Shown here: positions 9,122-17,535 of the stretch, piece after piece
How positions within the stretch are numbered: position 1 is the stretch's first letter
How the letters are laid out: the number at the start of each line of letters is the position of its first letter
Assembly (NCBI RefSeq): GCF_024211255.1
Contig: NZ_JAMLDY010000001.1
Location: 124,001-188,000, forward strand
DNA: 64,000 nt
DNA from: Sphingomonas liriopis
GTDB lineage: Bacteria > Pseudomonadota > Alphaproteobacteria > Sphingomonadales > Sphingomonadaceae
Direction of reading: 5' to 3'
Notes under the pieces: generated by a model
What the model was told of the DNA's origin: nothing
Seen by the model: the letters and a program-made list of their open reading frames with translations, nothing else
Databases searched by the model: none
Translations under genes and position numbers: made by a program

Positions 9122-10204
9122 TCATCCGAAGGTAATCACGCTGCGGGTGGCGTCGCCTTTGCGTAATTCGTCGAAGGCGTGGTTGATTCGTTCGAGCGGC
9201 ATGCGCTCCGCGATGACCGCGTTGAGGTCCAATGCCCCGCGCATGTAAAAATCCACCAGTCGCGGGATGTCCACCGGGAAGCGGTTGCTGCCCATCAATC
9301 CGCCCTGCAGCTTCTTGCCCGACAGGAGGTCGATCGCGGACAGACCGACCCGCTCGCTCGGCGGCAGCATGCCGAGGATCGTCGCGGTGCCACCGCGGCG
9401 CAGGACCTTGACCGCGGTGGCGGCGCTCTGCGGGCGGCCGACCGCCTCGATCGCGTGGTGGACGCCGCCCTTGGTGATCTCGACGACCTCGTCGGCCGCA
9501 GTCGGCGACAAGGCGTCGATGCTGTGCGTGGCGCCCAGCTTCTCTGCCAGCGCGCGCTTTTCGGGAACGGGGTCGAGCGCGATGATCTTGCCGGCGCCGG
9601 CGATCCTGGCGGCATTGACCGCAGCGAGACCGATGCCGCCGCAGCCGACGACGCAGACCGTCTCGCCCGGCGTCACGTCGGTGGTGTTGAACACCGCGCC
9701 CGCGCCGGTCGTCACCGCGCAGCCGATCAGTGCGGCGCGGTCCATCGGCATGTCGCGATCGATCGCGACGCAGGCATGTTCGTGGACCAGCATCATCTCG
9801 GCATAGGCCGACAGGTTGAGCATCTGCGCGACCGGCTGGTCGCCGAGCGTCAGGCGCGGGGGCGCGCCCTTGGGGCGGCGGACGCCGGCGTCGATGCAGA
9901 GGAACATCCGGCCGGTGACGCAGAATTCGCATTGGCCGCAAAAGGCCGACAGGCAGGTGACGACATGGTCGCCGACCTTGACGGTGCGCACCTCGCTGCC
10001 GACCGCCTCGACCACGCCGGCGGCTTCGTGGCCGGGGATGGTGGGGAGCGCGTGCGGGTAGATGCCGTCGACGAAATGGAGGTCGGATCGGCAGACGCCG
10101 ACCGCGACGGTGCGAATGAGGACCTCGTGCGGGGCGGGGTTCGAGACGGTGACGTCTTCGATGGTGAGCGGCTGTTTCGGTTCGAAGAGGACGGCGGCTT
10201 TCAT
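9122..10204 (-). CDS. Zinc-dependent alcohol dehydrogenase (MDR superfamily)
   Basis: This 360-residue medium-chain dehydrogenase has a catalytic-zinc region GVCRSDLHFVDG and GHEAAGVVEAVG near residues 37-70. The structural-zinc cluster CLSAFCGQCEFC ends with a fourth Cys in MFLC (residues about 89-110). The NAD site is CVVGCGGIGLAA near residue 180. It resembles class III-type alcohol dehydrogenases and could oxidise a primary alcohol or hydroxyacyl substrate to the aldehyde or ketone. It is flanked on the same strand by the ACAD10/11-type dehydrogenase and the kinase, which suggests a shared pathway. The exact substrate cannot be read from sequence. Confidence 0.92.
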   Translation of the reverse strand: MKAAVLFEPKQPLTIEDVTVSNPAPHEVLIRTVAVGVCRSDLHFVDGIYPHALPTIPGHEAAGVVEAVGSEVRTVKVGDHVVTCLSAFCGQCEFCVTGRMFLCIDAGVRRPKGAPPRLTLGDQPVAQMLNLSAYAEMMLVHEHACVAIDRDMPMDRAALIGCAVTTGAGAVFNTTDVTPGETVCVVGCGGIGLAAVNAARIAGAGKIIALDPVPEKRALAEKLGATHSIDALSPTAADEVVEITKGGVHHAIEAVGRPQSAATAVKVLRRGGTATILGMLPPSERVGLSAIDLLSGKKLQGGLMGSNRFPVDIPRLVDFYMRGALDLNAVIAERMPLERINHAFDELRKGDATRSVITFG

Positions 10205-10268
10205 GGAATGGTCCTGTGAAGGTCGAGGGAGTGATCGTCCTCACCCTTCCCACCGCCTAAGGCGGCGG

Positions 10269-10305
10269 GCGTCTCTCCCTCTCCCATCGGGAGAGGGAGA
10301 GACGC
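10269..10305. terminator. Strong hairpin, candidate terminator or processing site
   Basis: A perfect 17-base-pair stem (arm GCGTCTCTCCCTCTCCC at 10269-10285, complement at 10289-10305) closes a 3-base loop, inside a longer imperfect inverted repeat at 10239-10327. It lies between the ACAD and the alcohol dehydrogenase genes on the minus strand. No clear T-run follows on either strand, so it may be a transcript-stabilising element instead of a classical terminator. Confidence 0.5.
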
Positions 10306-10335
10306 CGAAGGCGGCGAAGGGTGAGGGCAGCAGGC

Positions 10336-11598
10336 TCAGCGCGTCGGGCGTTCCGCAGCGTACTCCCCGTATTTACCGAACTCCGCCCGGGCGATCGCGC
10401 GGTTGTGGACCTCGTCGGGGCCGTCGGCGAAGCGCAGCGTGCGCAGCGCGGCCCAGGCATGGGCGAGGTTGAAGTCCTGGCTGACACCGCCGCCGCCGTG
10501 CGCCTGGATCGCGTCGTCGAGGATCTGCAGCGCCATCGTCGGCGCGGCGACCTTGACCATCGCGATCTCGAGCTGCGCCGATTTGTTGCCGGCCTTGTCC
10601 ATCATGTCCGCCGCCTTGAGGCAGAGGAGACGCGTCATTTCGATGTCGATCCGGGCCTTTGCGATGCGTTGTTCCCACACCGAATGATCGGCGATCCGCT
10701 TGCCGAAGGCGACGCGCGACAGGAGGCGCTTGGCCATCGCCTCGATCCCCGTTTCCGCCACGCCGATCGTGCGCATGCAATGGTGGATGCGCCCCGGCCC
10801 GAGACGCCCCTGCGCGATCTCGAAGCCGCGGCCTTCGCCGAGCAGCACGTTTGCGACCGGCACGCGCACGTCCTTCATCACCACCTCGCCATGGCCGTGC
10901 GGCGCATGGTCGTAGCCGTAGACGGTGAGCATGCGTTCGATGGTGACGCCGGGCGCGTCCATCGGCATCAGGATCATGCTTTGCTGCGCGTGGCGCTTGG
11001 CGGATGGATCGGTCTTGCCCATCACGATCGCGACCTTGCAGCGCGGATCGCCGACGCCCGAGGACCACCATTTGCGCCCGTTGATGACGTAATGGTCGCC
11101 GTCGCGGACCATCGACGTCTCGATATTGGTCGCATCGGACGAGGCGACCGCGGGTTCGGTCATCAGGAAGGCGGAGCGGATCTCACCGCGCATCAACGGC
11201 CCGAGCCAGTGCTCCTTGTGTTCGCGCGTGCCGTAGCGGTGGAACACCTCCATATTGCCGGTGTCGGGGGCGGAGCAGTTGAACACCTCCGACGCCCAGC
11301 CGATCTTGCCCATCTCCTCGGCGCACAGCGCATATTCGAGGTTGGTGAGCTGCGTGCCCTCGAATTCGAAGCTGTCGTCGACGTGGGTCTGGCCCGAATT
11401 GGGCGGCATGAAGAAATTCCACAGGCCCGCGGCCTTTGCCTTTTCCTTGCACTGTTCGATCGTCTGCAGCACCTTCCAGCGCTCGCCCTCGTGCTCCTCG
11501 CGGTCGTGATCGGGGACGCGCGGGCGGATCTCCTGGTCGATGAAGGCGCGTACGCGGTCGCGGAAATAGGTTTCGCGTTCGCTGAGGGTGAAGTCCAT
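10336..11598 (-). CDS. Acyl-CoA dehydrogenase of the ACAD10/11 (LvaC-like) type
   Basis: The start MDFTLSERE gives 420 residues. Motifs particular to the ACAD10/11 branch are visible: [19 protein letters not shown] near residue 175, then [34 protein letters not shown] near residues 265-285, and [16 protein letters not shown] close to the C-terminus. At the position of Glu376 in medium-chain ACAD this last motif has Asp. In mammals this ACAD domain is fused to an APH kinase; here the kinase is a separate gene (7897-8940). In the Pseudomonas levulinate route LvaC acts after phosphorylation of 4-hydroxyvaleryl-CoA. It is the first gene of the minus-strand run and is divergent to a tandem TetR regulator. 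Confidence 0.9.
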   Translation of the reverse strand: MDFTLSERETYFRDRVRAFIDQEIRPRVPDHDREEHEGERWKVLQTIEQCKEKAKAAGLWNFFMPPNSGQTHVDDSFEFEGTQLTNLEYALCAEEMGKIGWASEVFNCSAPDTGNMEVFHRYGTREHKEHWLGPLMRGEIRSAFLMTEPAVASSDATNIETSMVRDGDHYVINGRKWWSSGVGDPRCKVAIVMGKTDPSAKRHAQQSMILMPMDAPGVTIERMLTVYGYDHAPHGHGEVVMKDVRVPVANVLLGEGRGFEIAQGRLGPGRIHHCMRTIGVAETGIEAMAKRLLSRVAFGKRIADHSVWEQRIAKARIDIEMTRLLCLKAADMMDKAGNKSAQLEIAMVKVAAPTMALQILDDAIQAHGGGGVSQDFNLAHAWAALRTLRFADGPDEVHNRAIARAEFGKYGEYAAERPTR

Positions 11599-11708
11599 GA
11601 GGCTCTCTCCGACGTGTCTTTGTGCCGGGTCTAGGCCGTACCGCACATTCGGTAAAGTGGCGCCGCGCGTCGGATCGACGCTTTTTCACGCCTGATCGAC
11701 GCGATGTA

Positions 11709-11727
11709 GAAAAAACACTGTTTCTTC
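11709..11727. promoter_or_regulatory. Candidate operator between ACAD and tandem-TetR genes
   Basis: A 19-base near-palindrome (GAAAAAACA, centre C, TGTTTCTTC; one mismatch in nine pairs) lies in the 155-base divergent region, 26 bases before the regulator ATG. Its A/T content stands out from the surroundings. Size, symmetry and position suit a TetR-family autoregulatory operator, which would also control the minus-strand catabolic genes. This is inference from sequence only. Confidence 0.5.
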
Positions 11728-11753
11728 GAAAGCGCGATTGATACACTCGCCCG

Positions 11754-13010
11754 ATGGAGCAGACGGAGGCGGACGCCGGCGGCGTCGCGGGGGACGAGGA
11801 ACAGGGCACGAAGCGCTTCCGGGCGAAGCGTGACGCGATCCTGTCCGCGGCGGCTGAGGCGATCAACGAACAGAGCGCGAAGGGCATGACCTTCGCCGAC
11901 GTGGCACGGCGCGTCGGGCTGAACACGACCAGCGTCACCTATTATTTCAAGCGCAAGGAGGATCTGGCGGCGGCGGCGTTCGAGCATACGCTCGAGCAAT
12001 TGCTGGCGATGCTGGACGAGGCGATGGCGGCGGGCGATCCGCGGGCGCGGGTGCGCCGCTATCTGGCGCTCAACATGGAACGGCTGGCGCGGGTACAGCG
12101 CGGCGAGGATCGCGCGATGGCCGTCCTGTCCGACCTGCGCGCGACGGAAGAGCCCAACCGTACCCGATTGCTGAATCGCTGGCGCGAGGTGTTCCGGCGG
12201 ACGCGTGGCCTGTGGGGTCCGGCGGCGAACCGCGCCGAGACCGATCTGTTCGGCGCGCGCGCGCACGTGCTGCTGGAGAACACCTTCTGGCTGCCGGTGT
12301 GGCTGGTCCGCTACGAACCCGACCAGTACGACCGGATCGAGGCGCGGTTGATGGACGTGTTCGAGCGCGGCGTCGCCGGGCCGGACGCACGCTGGACGCC
12401 GCAGCCGATCGACCTCGACCATGCCGAGACCGAGCCGGGGCGCGCGGCGTTCCTGCTGGCGGCGACGCGGCTCATCAACGAACTGGGCTATCGCGGCGCG
12501 TCGGTACAGCGGATCGCGGCGGAGCTGAACGTCACCAAGGGCAGCTTCTACCACCATCTCGACGCCAAGGACGATCTGGTGATCGCCTGCTACCGGCGCA
12601 GCTTCGACACGATCAGCGATGCGCAGCGGCTGGCGGACGACGCCGGGGGCACGCACTGGCAGCGGCTGGCGAGCACGATCGCGACGTTGCTCGACGTGCA
12701 GTTCGCCGAGCGTGCGCCGCTGCTGCGGACGACGGCGCTGTCGGGATTGCCCGGCGTGGTACGAACCGCGATGGTCGACCGGTCGAACCGGATCGCGCGG
12801 CGCTTCGCGGGTACGATGATGGACGGGATCGCGGAAGGGTCGATCCGTGCGGTCGATGCGCTGGTCGCGGCGCAGGCGCTGATGGCGCTGCAGAATGCGG
12901 CGTTCGACATGCGCAAATGGGCGGCGACGATGCCGCGCGAGAGAGCGGTGGCGATGTATGCGTCGACGTTGCTGTTCGGATTGTTCGACGATCGGGCTTT
13001 GGGGGGGTAG
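11754..13010 (+). CDS. Tandem TetR-family regulator (two TetR units in one chain)
   Basis: The 418-residue protein contains two complete TetR N-terminal DNA-binding domains. The first, at about residues 22-70, has FADVARRVGLNTTSVTYYFK. The second, at about residues 230-280, has IAAELNVTKGSFYHHLDAKD. Each is followed by a helical region of TetR ligand-domain length. Ordinary TetR proteins are about 200 residues and dimerise, so this single chain could act as a covalent pseudo-dimer. It is divergent to the ACAD10/11-type gene and shares a candidate operator with it, so it probably senses an acyl-CoA or related compound. The reading frame is continuous, so it is not an assembly artefact of two shifted genes. 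Confidence 0.88.
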   Translation: MEQTEADAGGVAGDEEQGTKRFRAKRDAILSAAAEAINEQSAKGMTFADVARRVGLNTTSVTYYFKRKEDLAAAAFEHTLEQLLAMLDEAMAAGDPRARVRRYLALNMERLARVQRGEDRAMAVLSDLRATEEPNRTRLLNRWREVFRRTRGLWGPAANRAETDLFGARAHVLLENTFWLPVWLVRYEPDQYDRIEARLMDVFERGVAGPDARWTPQPIDLDHAETEPGRAAFLLAATRLINELGYRGASVQRIAAELNVTKGSFYHHLDAKDDLVIACYRRSFDTISDAQRLADDAGGTHWQRLASTIATLLDVQFAERAPLLRTTALSGLPGVVRTAMVDRSNRIARRFAGTMMDGIAEGSIRAVDALVAAQALMALQNAAFDMRKWAATMPRERAVAMYASTLLFGLFDDRALGG

Positions 13011-13036
13011 CGGGTCGTTTATTGATCCGGGCGCCC

Positions 13037-13131
13037 CCATCCGTCACCCCAGCGAAAGCTGGGATCTTCCGCTTTGGCCGAGTCGCTCCGACCCACGCAA
13101 AGACCCCAGCTTTCGCTGGGGTGACGGATGG
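13037..13131. repeat. Intergenic palindromic element (type D, second copy)
   Basis: The left arm GTCACCCCAGCGAAAGCTGG is mirrored by a right arm ending CTTTCGCTGGGGTGACGG. Each arm contains its own CCAGC-GAAA-GCTGG hairpin. The organisation matches the element at 1631-1713. It lies just after the tandem-TetR stop codon, in a convergent intergenic region. Confidence 0.85.
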
Positions 13132-13178
13132 AGGTGTGTCGGATGTCGCGCTCGACGCCGATCGATCCAAACAGTTTT

Positions 13179-13500
13179 TCGCGCGGAGGCGCGGAGGACG
13201 CAGAGAAGAAGAAGGTCGATCTCACGCGAAGACGCTAACATGTTGCGCTTGGGACGACGGTCGGGCGCGTTCGCGTATCTCGGCCCACCCCCTGGCCGTT
13301 CGCCCTGAGCCTGTCGAAAGGCAGATGAGACTCATCGTACTTCCACAAGCTCAGCACGAACGGGTTTACTAAGATCGCTTTATCGGCACGGGCAAGTCGG
13401 CGACCCCACGGCGCCGCGAGCACGCCATCTTCGCGTCTTCGCGTGAGATCGACCTTCTTCTTCTCTGCGTCCTCCGCGCCTCCGCGCCTCCGCGCGAAAA
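13179..13500. repeat. Long inverted repeat pair (type C, copy 1) enclosing a type B element
   Basis: Bases 13179-13238 (GCGCGGAGGCGCGGAGGACG, then a purine-rich GAAGAAGAAGG block) are mirrored by 13428-13500 (TTCTTCTTCTCTGCGTCCTC and following bases). Between the arms, 13298-13364 holds a second inverted repeat of type B starting GTTCGCCCTGAGCCTGTCG. The whole gap 13011-13532 contains no convincing gene. The same C arms occur at 17243-17470. Confidence 0.8.
13298..13364. repeat. Intergenic inverted repeat (type B, copy 1)
   Basis: The arm CGTTCGCCCTGAGCCTGTCG faces a right arm ending GCTCAGCACGAACGG, with GATGAGACTCATC in the centre. Related elements are at 23839-23964 and 59381-59447. The right arm here is less perfect (TTCCACAAGCTCAGC instead of TTCGACAGGCTCAGC). 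Confidence 0.8.
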
Positions 13501-13532
13501 TCCATCTTCTTGTCCTCGCCTCCGCGCGAACC

Positions 13533-14597
13533 TCAATACCCGTTCAACCGCGCGAAGCGCTCGCGGTGGTACGCCGCATTGCCCCACATCGCCTCCAGCA
13601 CCGCGGCGCGTTTCAGGTAGAAGCCGGCGTCGTGTTCGTCGGTCATGCCAATGCCGCCATGGAGCTGGATCATCTCGCGGCTGACGAGCTTCAGCGTGTC
13701 GCCGGCGACCGCTTTCGCAAGGCTGACCGCCTGGTCGCGGTCGGAGCGGTTGGCGTCGATCGCTTCCAGCGCGCCCTCGACCACCGAACGCATCAGTTCG
13801 AGTTCGGTCAGCATCTTCGCCATACGGTGCTGGAGCGCCTGGAAGGTGCTCAAGGGCTGGCCGAACTGGACGCGGGTCTTGAGGTAATCGTTGGTGACGC
13901 CGAACGCCTGTTCGGCGAGGCCGAGCATCTCGGCGGTGACCAATGCGGTGGCGTAATCGACGACCTTCGCGGTCAGTTCGGGACCGCCGAGGCGGATCGC
14001 GGGGGAATGCTCGAAGCGCACTTCGGCGTGGCTGCGCGCGTCGGCCATGCGGCGGGGCGAGCGGGTGACGCCTTCGTCGCCGGTCACCAGATACAGGCCG
14101 TCTTCCGCGGCGACGACGAACGCCGCGGCGCTGTCGCTCTCGGCGACGAACGCCTTGGTGCCGGTCAGGCGGCCGTCGGTAACGGTGGTCGCGATGGCGC
14201 CGCCGTGGATCGGGCCTTCGTCGACGGCGAGCGTCGCGACCACGTCGCCGGCGGCGATGCGGGGGAGCCAGTCCGCCTTGGCCTCCTCACTCTCGCCGAG
14301 CACGACCGCGCTGGCGGCGGGTCCGATCGCGCCGAGCGGCGTGGCGGCGAGATTGCGGCCGAGTTGCTCGACGACCATGCCGAGCGAGAGGTAGCCCATG
14401 CCCGATCCACCATGCGCTTCGGGCACGACGATGCCGCCCCAGCCCATCTGGCCGATCTCGCCCCACGCGGCGGCATCGTACCCCGCGGCGGGGGCGGCAT
14501 CGCGCAGCCGGCGGAAGGCGGCGACGGGGGATTCGTTGTCCGCCCATTCGCGCGCCATATCGCGGAGCATCGTCTGTTCTTCGGTGAGGACGGCCAT
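13533..14597 (-). CDS. Acyl-CoA dehydrogenase, small-subunit type
   Basis: This 354-residue ACAD-family protein starts MAVLTEEQTMLRD and carries LHGGIGMTDEHDAGFYLKRA at about residues 310-330. Like the protein at 3028-4152, it stops shortly after this segment and lacks a GGTSEIQ-type motif. It is 80 bases downstream of a 406-residue ACAD on the same strand, and the two pairs look paralogous. The likely role is the second subunit of a heteromeric acyl-CoA dehydrogenase. An independent activity cannot be excluded. Confidence 0.9.
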   Translation of the reverse strand: MAVLTEEQTMLRDMAREWADNESPVAAFRRLRDAAPAAGYDAAAWGEIGQMGWGGIVVPEAHGGSGMGYLSLGMVVEQLGRNLAATPLGAIGPAASAVVLGESEEAKADWLPRIAAGDVVATLAVDEGPIHGGAIATTVTDGRLTGTKAFVAESDSAAAFVVAAEDGLYLVTGDEGVTRSPRRMADARSHAEVRFEHSPAIRLGGPELTAKVVDYATALVTAEMLGLAEQAFGVTNDYLKTRVQFGQPLSTFQALQHRMAKMLTELELMRSVVEGALEAIDANRSDRDQAVSLAKAVAGDTLKLVSREMIQLHGGIGMTDEHDAGFYLKRAAVLEAMWGNAAYHRERFARLNGY

Positions 14598-14617
14598 GCG
14601 GTGTTCCTGAATTTATG

Positions 14618-14660
14618 GCGGGAGGGTCGGCGACCGGTGTTGTGGCCGCCGCCCTCCCGC
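14618..14660. terminator. Hairpin between paired ACAD genes
   Basis: GCGGGAGGG at 14618-14626 pairs with CCCTCCCGC at 14652-14660 over a 25-base loop that holds further G+C pairing. It lies in the 80-base gap between the two minus-strand ACAD genes. There is no T-run, so attenuation or mRNA processing is as likely as termination. Confidence 0.35.
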
Positions 14661-14677
14661 TCCTCTCCAAACGGGGA

Positions 14678-15898
14678 TTATTGGTGGTCGAGCATGCCGA
14701 GGATGCGCTTGGCGACGATGTTGTTCTGGATCTCGGAGCTGCCGCCGTAGATCGACACCGCCTTGCCCCACAGCCAGGTGCGGGTCTGCGCGAGTTCGGC
14801 CTCGCTGAAGCCCTCGCCTTCCCAACCGAGGCCGGCCATCCCCATGATCTCGACGCCCAGTTCGGCGCGGTCCTGGATGATGCGCGCGCCGACGTTCTTC
14901 ATGATCGACGTCGCGGCGGAGGGGCCGGAATTGGACTTCGCCTCCAGCGCGGCGCGGCGCAGCGTGAGCATGAAGGCGCGCGTGTCCATCTCGTGACGGA
15001 TCAGACGCATGCGCAGGTCGGCGTCGGACAGGCGCCCTTCCGCGTCGGTGCCGCGATACTCCTTGGCGACCTGGCTGAGCGGCTTGCCGGCGAGCATGCG
15101 GCCCGCGGAGCCGCCGCCGCCCGACAGGCTGGAGCGTTCGTGCTGGAGCAGGCGCTTGCCGATCGTCCAGCCTTCGCCCTCGCGGCCGACGAGATTGTCC
15201 TTGGGCACTTTCACGTCGGTGAAGAAGGTCTCGCAGAACGGCGACGACCCCGAAATCAGGCGGATCGGCTTCACCTCGACGCCGGGCGAGGTCATATCGA
15301 TGAGCAGGAAGCTGATACCCTCGTGCTTCTTCGTCTTGTCGGTGCGCACCAGCGCGAAGCATTTGTCGGCCCATTGGCCGCCGGACGTCCAGGTCTTCTG
15401 GCCGTTGACGAGATAATGGTCGCCCTTGTCCTCGGCGAACATCTGCAAGCTGGCGAGGTCGGAGCCTGCGCCGGGTTCGGAATAGCCCTGGCACCAGCGC
15501 ACTTCGTTACGCGCGATGCGCGGGATATGCTCCTGCTTCTGGTCCTCGGTGCCATATTCGAGCAGCGTGGGGCCGAACATCATCACGCCCATGCCGCCGA
15601 TCGGGTTCCACGCACCGATCCGCGCCATCTCCTCCTGCAGCACGCGCGCCTCGGCACGGGACAGGCCGCCGCCGCCATAGGCCGCAGGCCAGGTGGGGAC
15701 TCCCCAGCCCTTGTCGCCCATCGCCTTCGTCCACGCCGCCTCGTCCGGAGTCGGATCGTGCGGGCCTTCGAGAGCGGAGAGGCCGCCGTCCTTGTGCGCG
15801 AGGGCCTTGGGTAAATTCGCCGCGAGCCAGTCCCGCGCCTCGCTGCGGAAGGCGGCGAGCGGATCGGTGGGGGCGTCGAGTTCGGCGGCGGTGGCCAT
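14678..15898 (-). CDS. Acyl-CoA dehydrogenase, large-subunit type
   Basis: The start MATAAELDAPTD gives 406 residues; the frame is open far upstream, but that part has no ACAD similarity. The protein shows CQGYSEPGAGSDLASLQ in the middle domain and SIYGGSSEIQNNIVAKRIL at the C-terminus. The QGYSEP-AGSDLA signature is shared with the 394-residue ACAD at 1730-2914, supporting duplication of the large/small pair. The position matching Glu376 of medium-chain ACAD is Gly. It is divergent from an MFS exporter gene. Confidence 0.92.
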   Translation of the reverse strand: MATAAELDAPTDPLAAFRSEARDWLAANLPKALAHKDGGLSALEGPHDPTPDEAAWTKAMGDKGWGVPTWPAAYGGGGLSRAEARVLQEEMARIGAWNPIGGMGVMMFGPTLLEYGTEDQKQEHIPRIARNEVRWCQGYSEPGAGSDLASLQMFAEDKGDHYLVNGQKTWTSGGQWADKCFALVRTDKTKKHEGISFLLIDMTSPGVEVKPIRLISGSSPFCETFFTDVKVPKDNLVGREGEGWTIGKRLLQHERSSLSGGGGSAGRMLAGKPLSQVAKEYRGTDAEGRLSDADLRMRLIRHEMDTRAFMLTLRRAALEAKSNSGPSAATSIMKNVGARIIQDRAELGVEIMGMAGLGWEGEGFSEAELAQTRTWLWGKAVSIYGGSSEIQNNIVAKRILGMLDHQ

Positions 15899-16032
15899 CG
15901 GATATCTCCTCGTCCCGAATCTGAAGATCGGGTATGCTGACGCCGCCATGCCATGAAAGATCGCCGGTGCAAAGCCCCGGCATTGGCTTGGGGAACGCGA
16001 TGCGGCAGAACGGCGCGGGGTTGCAAGGGGAC

Positions 16033-17241
16033 ATGCACGTGCGGTTCGAACACAGAGCGGTGCCGATGGCGCTGGCGGCGGTGCTGATCGACACGATCGG
16101 CTTCGGCATCGTCGCGCCGGTGTTTCCGGCGCTGCTGAAGAGCCTGGGCGAGACCGACATCGAACATGCGACGCGGATCGCGGGGTGGATGCTGGTCGTC
16201 TATGCCGCGGCGCAGTTCTTCGCGGGGCCGGTGCTCGGCAATCTGTCCGACCGGTTCGGGCGGCGGCCGGTGCTGATCGCATCGATGCTGAGCTTCGGCG
16301 TCGATTATGCCGTGATGGCGCTGGCGCCGAGCGTCGCGTGGCTGTTCGCCGGGCGCGCGATCGCCGGGGTGGCGGGTGCGGTCTATGGCCCGGCGGGGTC
16401 GGTGATCGCCGACGTGACGCCGCCCGAGAAGCGCGGCGGCACCTTCGCGCTGATCGGCGCGGCGTTCGGGCTGGGGTTCATCATCGGGCCGGCGCTGGGC
16501 GGGTTGTTCTCGCTGTGGGGACCGCGCGCGCCGTTCGTCGCGGCGGCGGTGCTGGCGCTGGTCAACGCGAGCGTGATGCTGGTGGCGATGCCGGAGACGC
16601 TCAGCCGTGAGAACCGCCGCCCGTTCCGGTGGCGCGACGCGCATGTCGTCGGGGCGTTCCGGCCGCTGTTCCATGCCGGCAACGCCGCGCCGCTGCTGCT
16701 CGCAGTGTTCCTGTGGCAGCTGGCGCATATGGTCTATCCGGCGACGTGGAGCTTCTGGGCAACGGCGCGGTTCGGCTGGGATGCGAAGGCGATCGGCTGG
16801 AGCCTCGCTTTCGTCGGGCTGGTGTCGACGATCGTGCAGGGCGGGCTGACCGGGCGGACGATCGCGAAGGTCGGGGAGCGGCGGGCGTTGCTGATCGGGC
16901 TGATCGCGGGCGGGCTGTCCTTCCTCGCCTTCGCCGGAGTGAGCGAGAGCTGGCAGGTCTATGTCCTGTTCTGCACCAGCGCGCTGTCGGGATTCGCGAT
17001 GCCGGCGATGCAGGGGCTGCTGTCGCGGATGGTCGATGCGACGCGGCAGGGGCAGTTGCAGGGCGGATTGGGATCGATGGGCAGCGTCGCCGCGATTCTG
17101 TCACCGTTGCTGCTCACGCAGGTGCTGGCGTGGGGGATCGACCATGGCTTTCCGGGTGCGGCGTTCGTGATCGCCGGGGTGCTGGGGCTGATGGCCGCTG
17201 CCATCGTGGTGGCGCGGGTGCGGGTGGTTTCGGCCGATTAG
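16033..17241 (+). CDS. MFS transporter, TCR/Tet type
   Basis: The ATG at 16033 is preceded by a GCAAGGGG ribosome site and gives 402 residues; an in-frame ATG at 16000 is the alternative. The protein is very hydrophobic, with about 12 membrane segments. The MFS loop 2-3 motif is seen as GNLSDRFGRRPVLI near residue 69, and motif D1-like DTIGFGIVAPVFPALL lies in helix 1. This pattern matches tetracycline-efflux-like proton antiporters (TCR1 type). Located in an acyl-CoA cluster, it may move a catabolic substrate or a toxic organic acid and need not confer drug resistance. Confidence 0.88.
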   Translation: MHVRFEHRAVPMALAAVLIDTIGFGIVAPVFPALLKSLGETDIEHATRIAGWMLVVYAAAQFFAGPVLGNLSDRFGRRPVLIASMLSFGVDYAVMALAPSVAWLFAGRAIAGVAGAVYGPAGSVIADVTPPEKRGGTFALIGAAFGLGFIIGPALGGLFSLWGPRAPFVAAAVLALVNASVMLVAMPETLSRENRRPFRWRDAHVVGAFRPLFHAGNAAPLLLAVFLWQLAHMVYPATWSFWATARFGWDAKAIGWSLAFVGLVSTIVQGGLTGRTIAKVGERRALLIGLIAGGLSFLAFAGVSESWQVYVLFCTSALSGFAMPAMQGLLSRMVDATRQGQLQGGLGSMGSVAAILSPLLLTQVLAWGIDHGFPGAAFVIAGVLGLMAAAIVVARVRVVSAD

Positions 17242-17242
17242 A

Positions 17243-17470
17243 TTTTCACGCGAAGACGCTAAGACGCGAAGAAGAAAGAAGGTTTTTGTTCGCGCGGAGA
17301 CGCGGAGACGCGGAGGGGGCTTGTGGCCGCTGTGCCGCGTAAGCGGCTCTCTGATCGCCCGCGGCTGGTGAGAGAGGAAGGCGCTACGCGCCGGGCGCGA
17401 CACCTCCGCGTCTCCGCGCCTCCGCGTGAATCATCTTCTTCTCTTCGCGTCTTTGCGCCTTCGCGTGAAC
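17243..17470. repeat. Long inverted repeat pair (type C, copy 2)
   Basis: The left arm 17243-17318 (CACGCGAAGACGCTAAGACG, then GAAGAAAGAAGG, then GCGGAGACGCGGAGACGCGG) is mirrored with mismatches by 17403-17470. The 84-base loop contains a possible second hairpin. The gap between the MFS gene and the acyl-CoA synthetase (17242-17535) holds only this element. It belongs to the same family as 13179-13500. Confidence 0.8.
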
Positions 17471-17535
17471 ACTCTCTGCCCAAATTTCGAAGATTGCGTA
17501 TGGCGCTCGCCCGCCGCTTCACCTAGCCTGACGCG

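Noticed and set aside
13011..13532. Possible short genes in the repeat-rich gap.
   Set aside because: All frames run through inverted repeats, and none has a ribosome site or a coding-like composition.
15899..16282. An extension of the 406-residue ACAD at its N-terminus.
   Set aside because: It overlaps the divergent MFS gene and has Arg/Ser/Pro-rich composition typical of a non-coding frame.
16033..17241. A tetracycline-resistance determinant.
   Set aside because: The TCR/Tet-type fold is shared by many exporters. No TetR-type repressor is directly adjacent and divergent to it, and the context is acyl-CoA catabolism.
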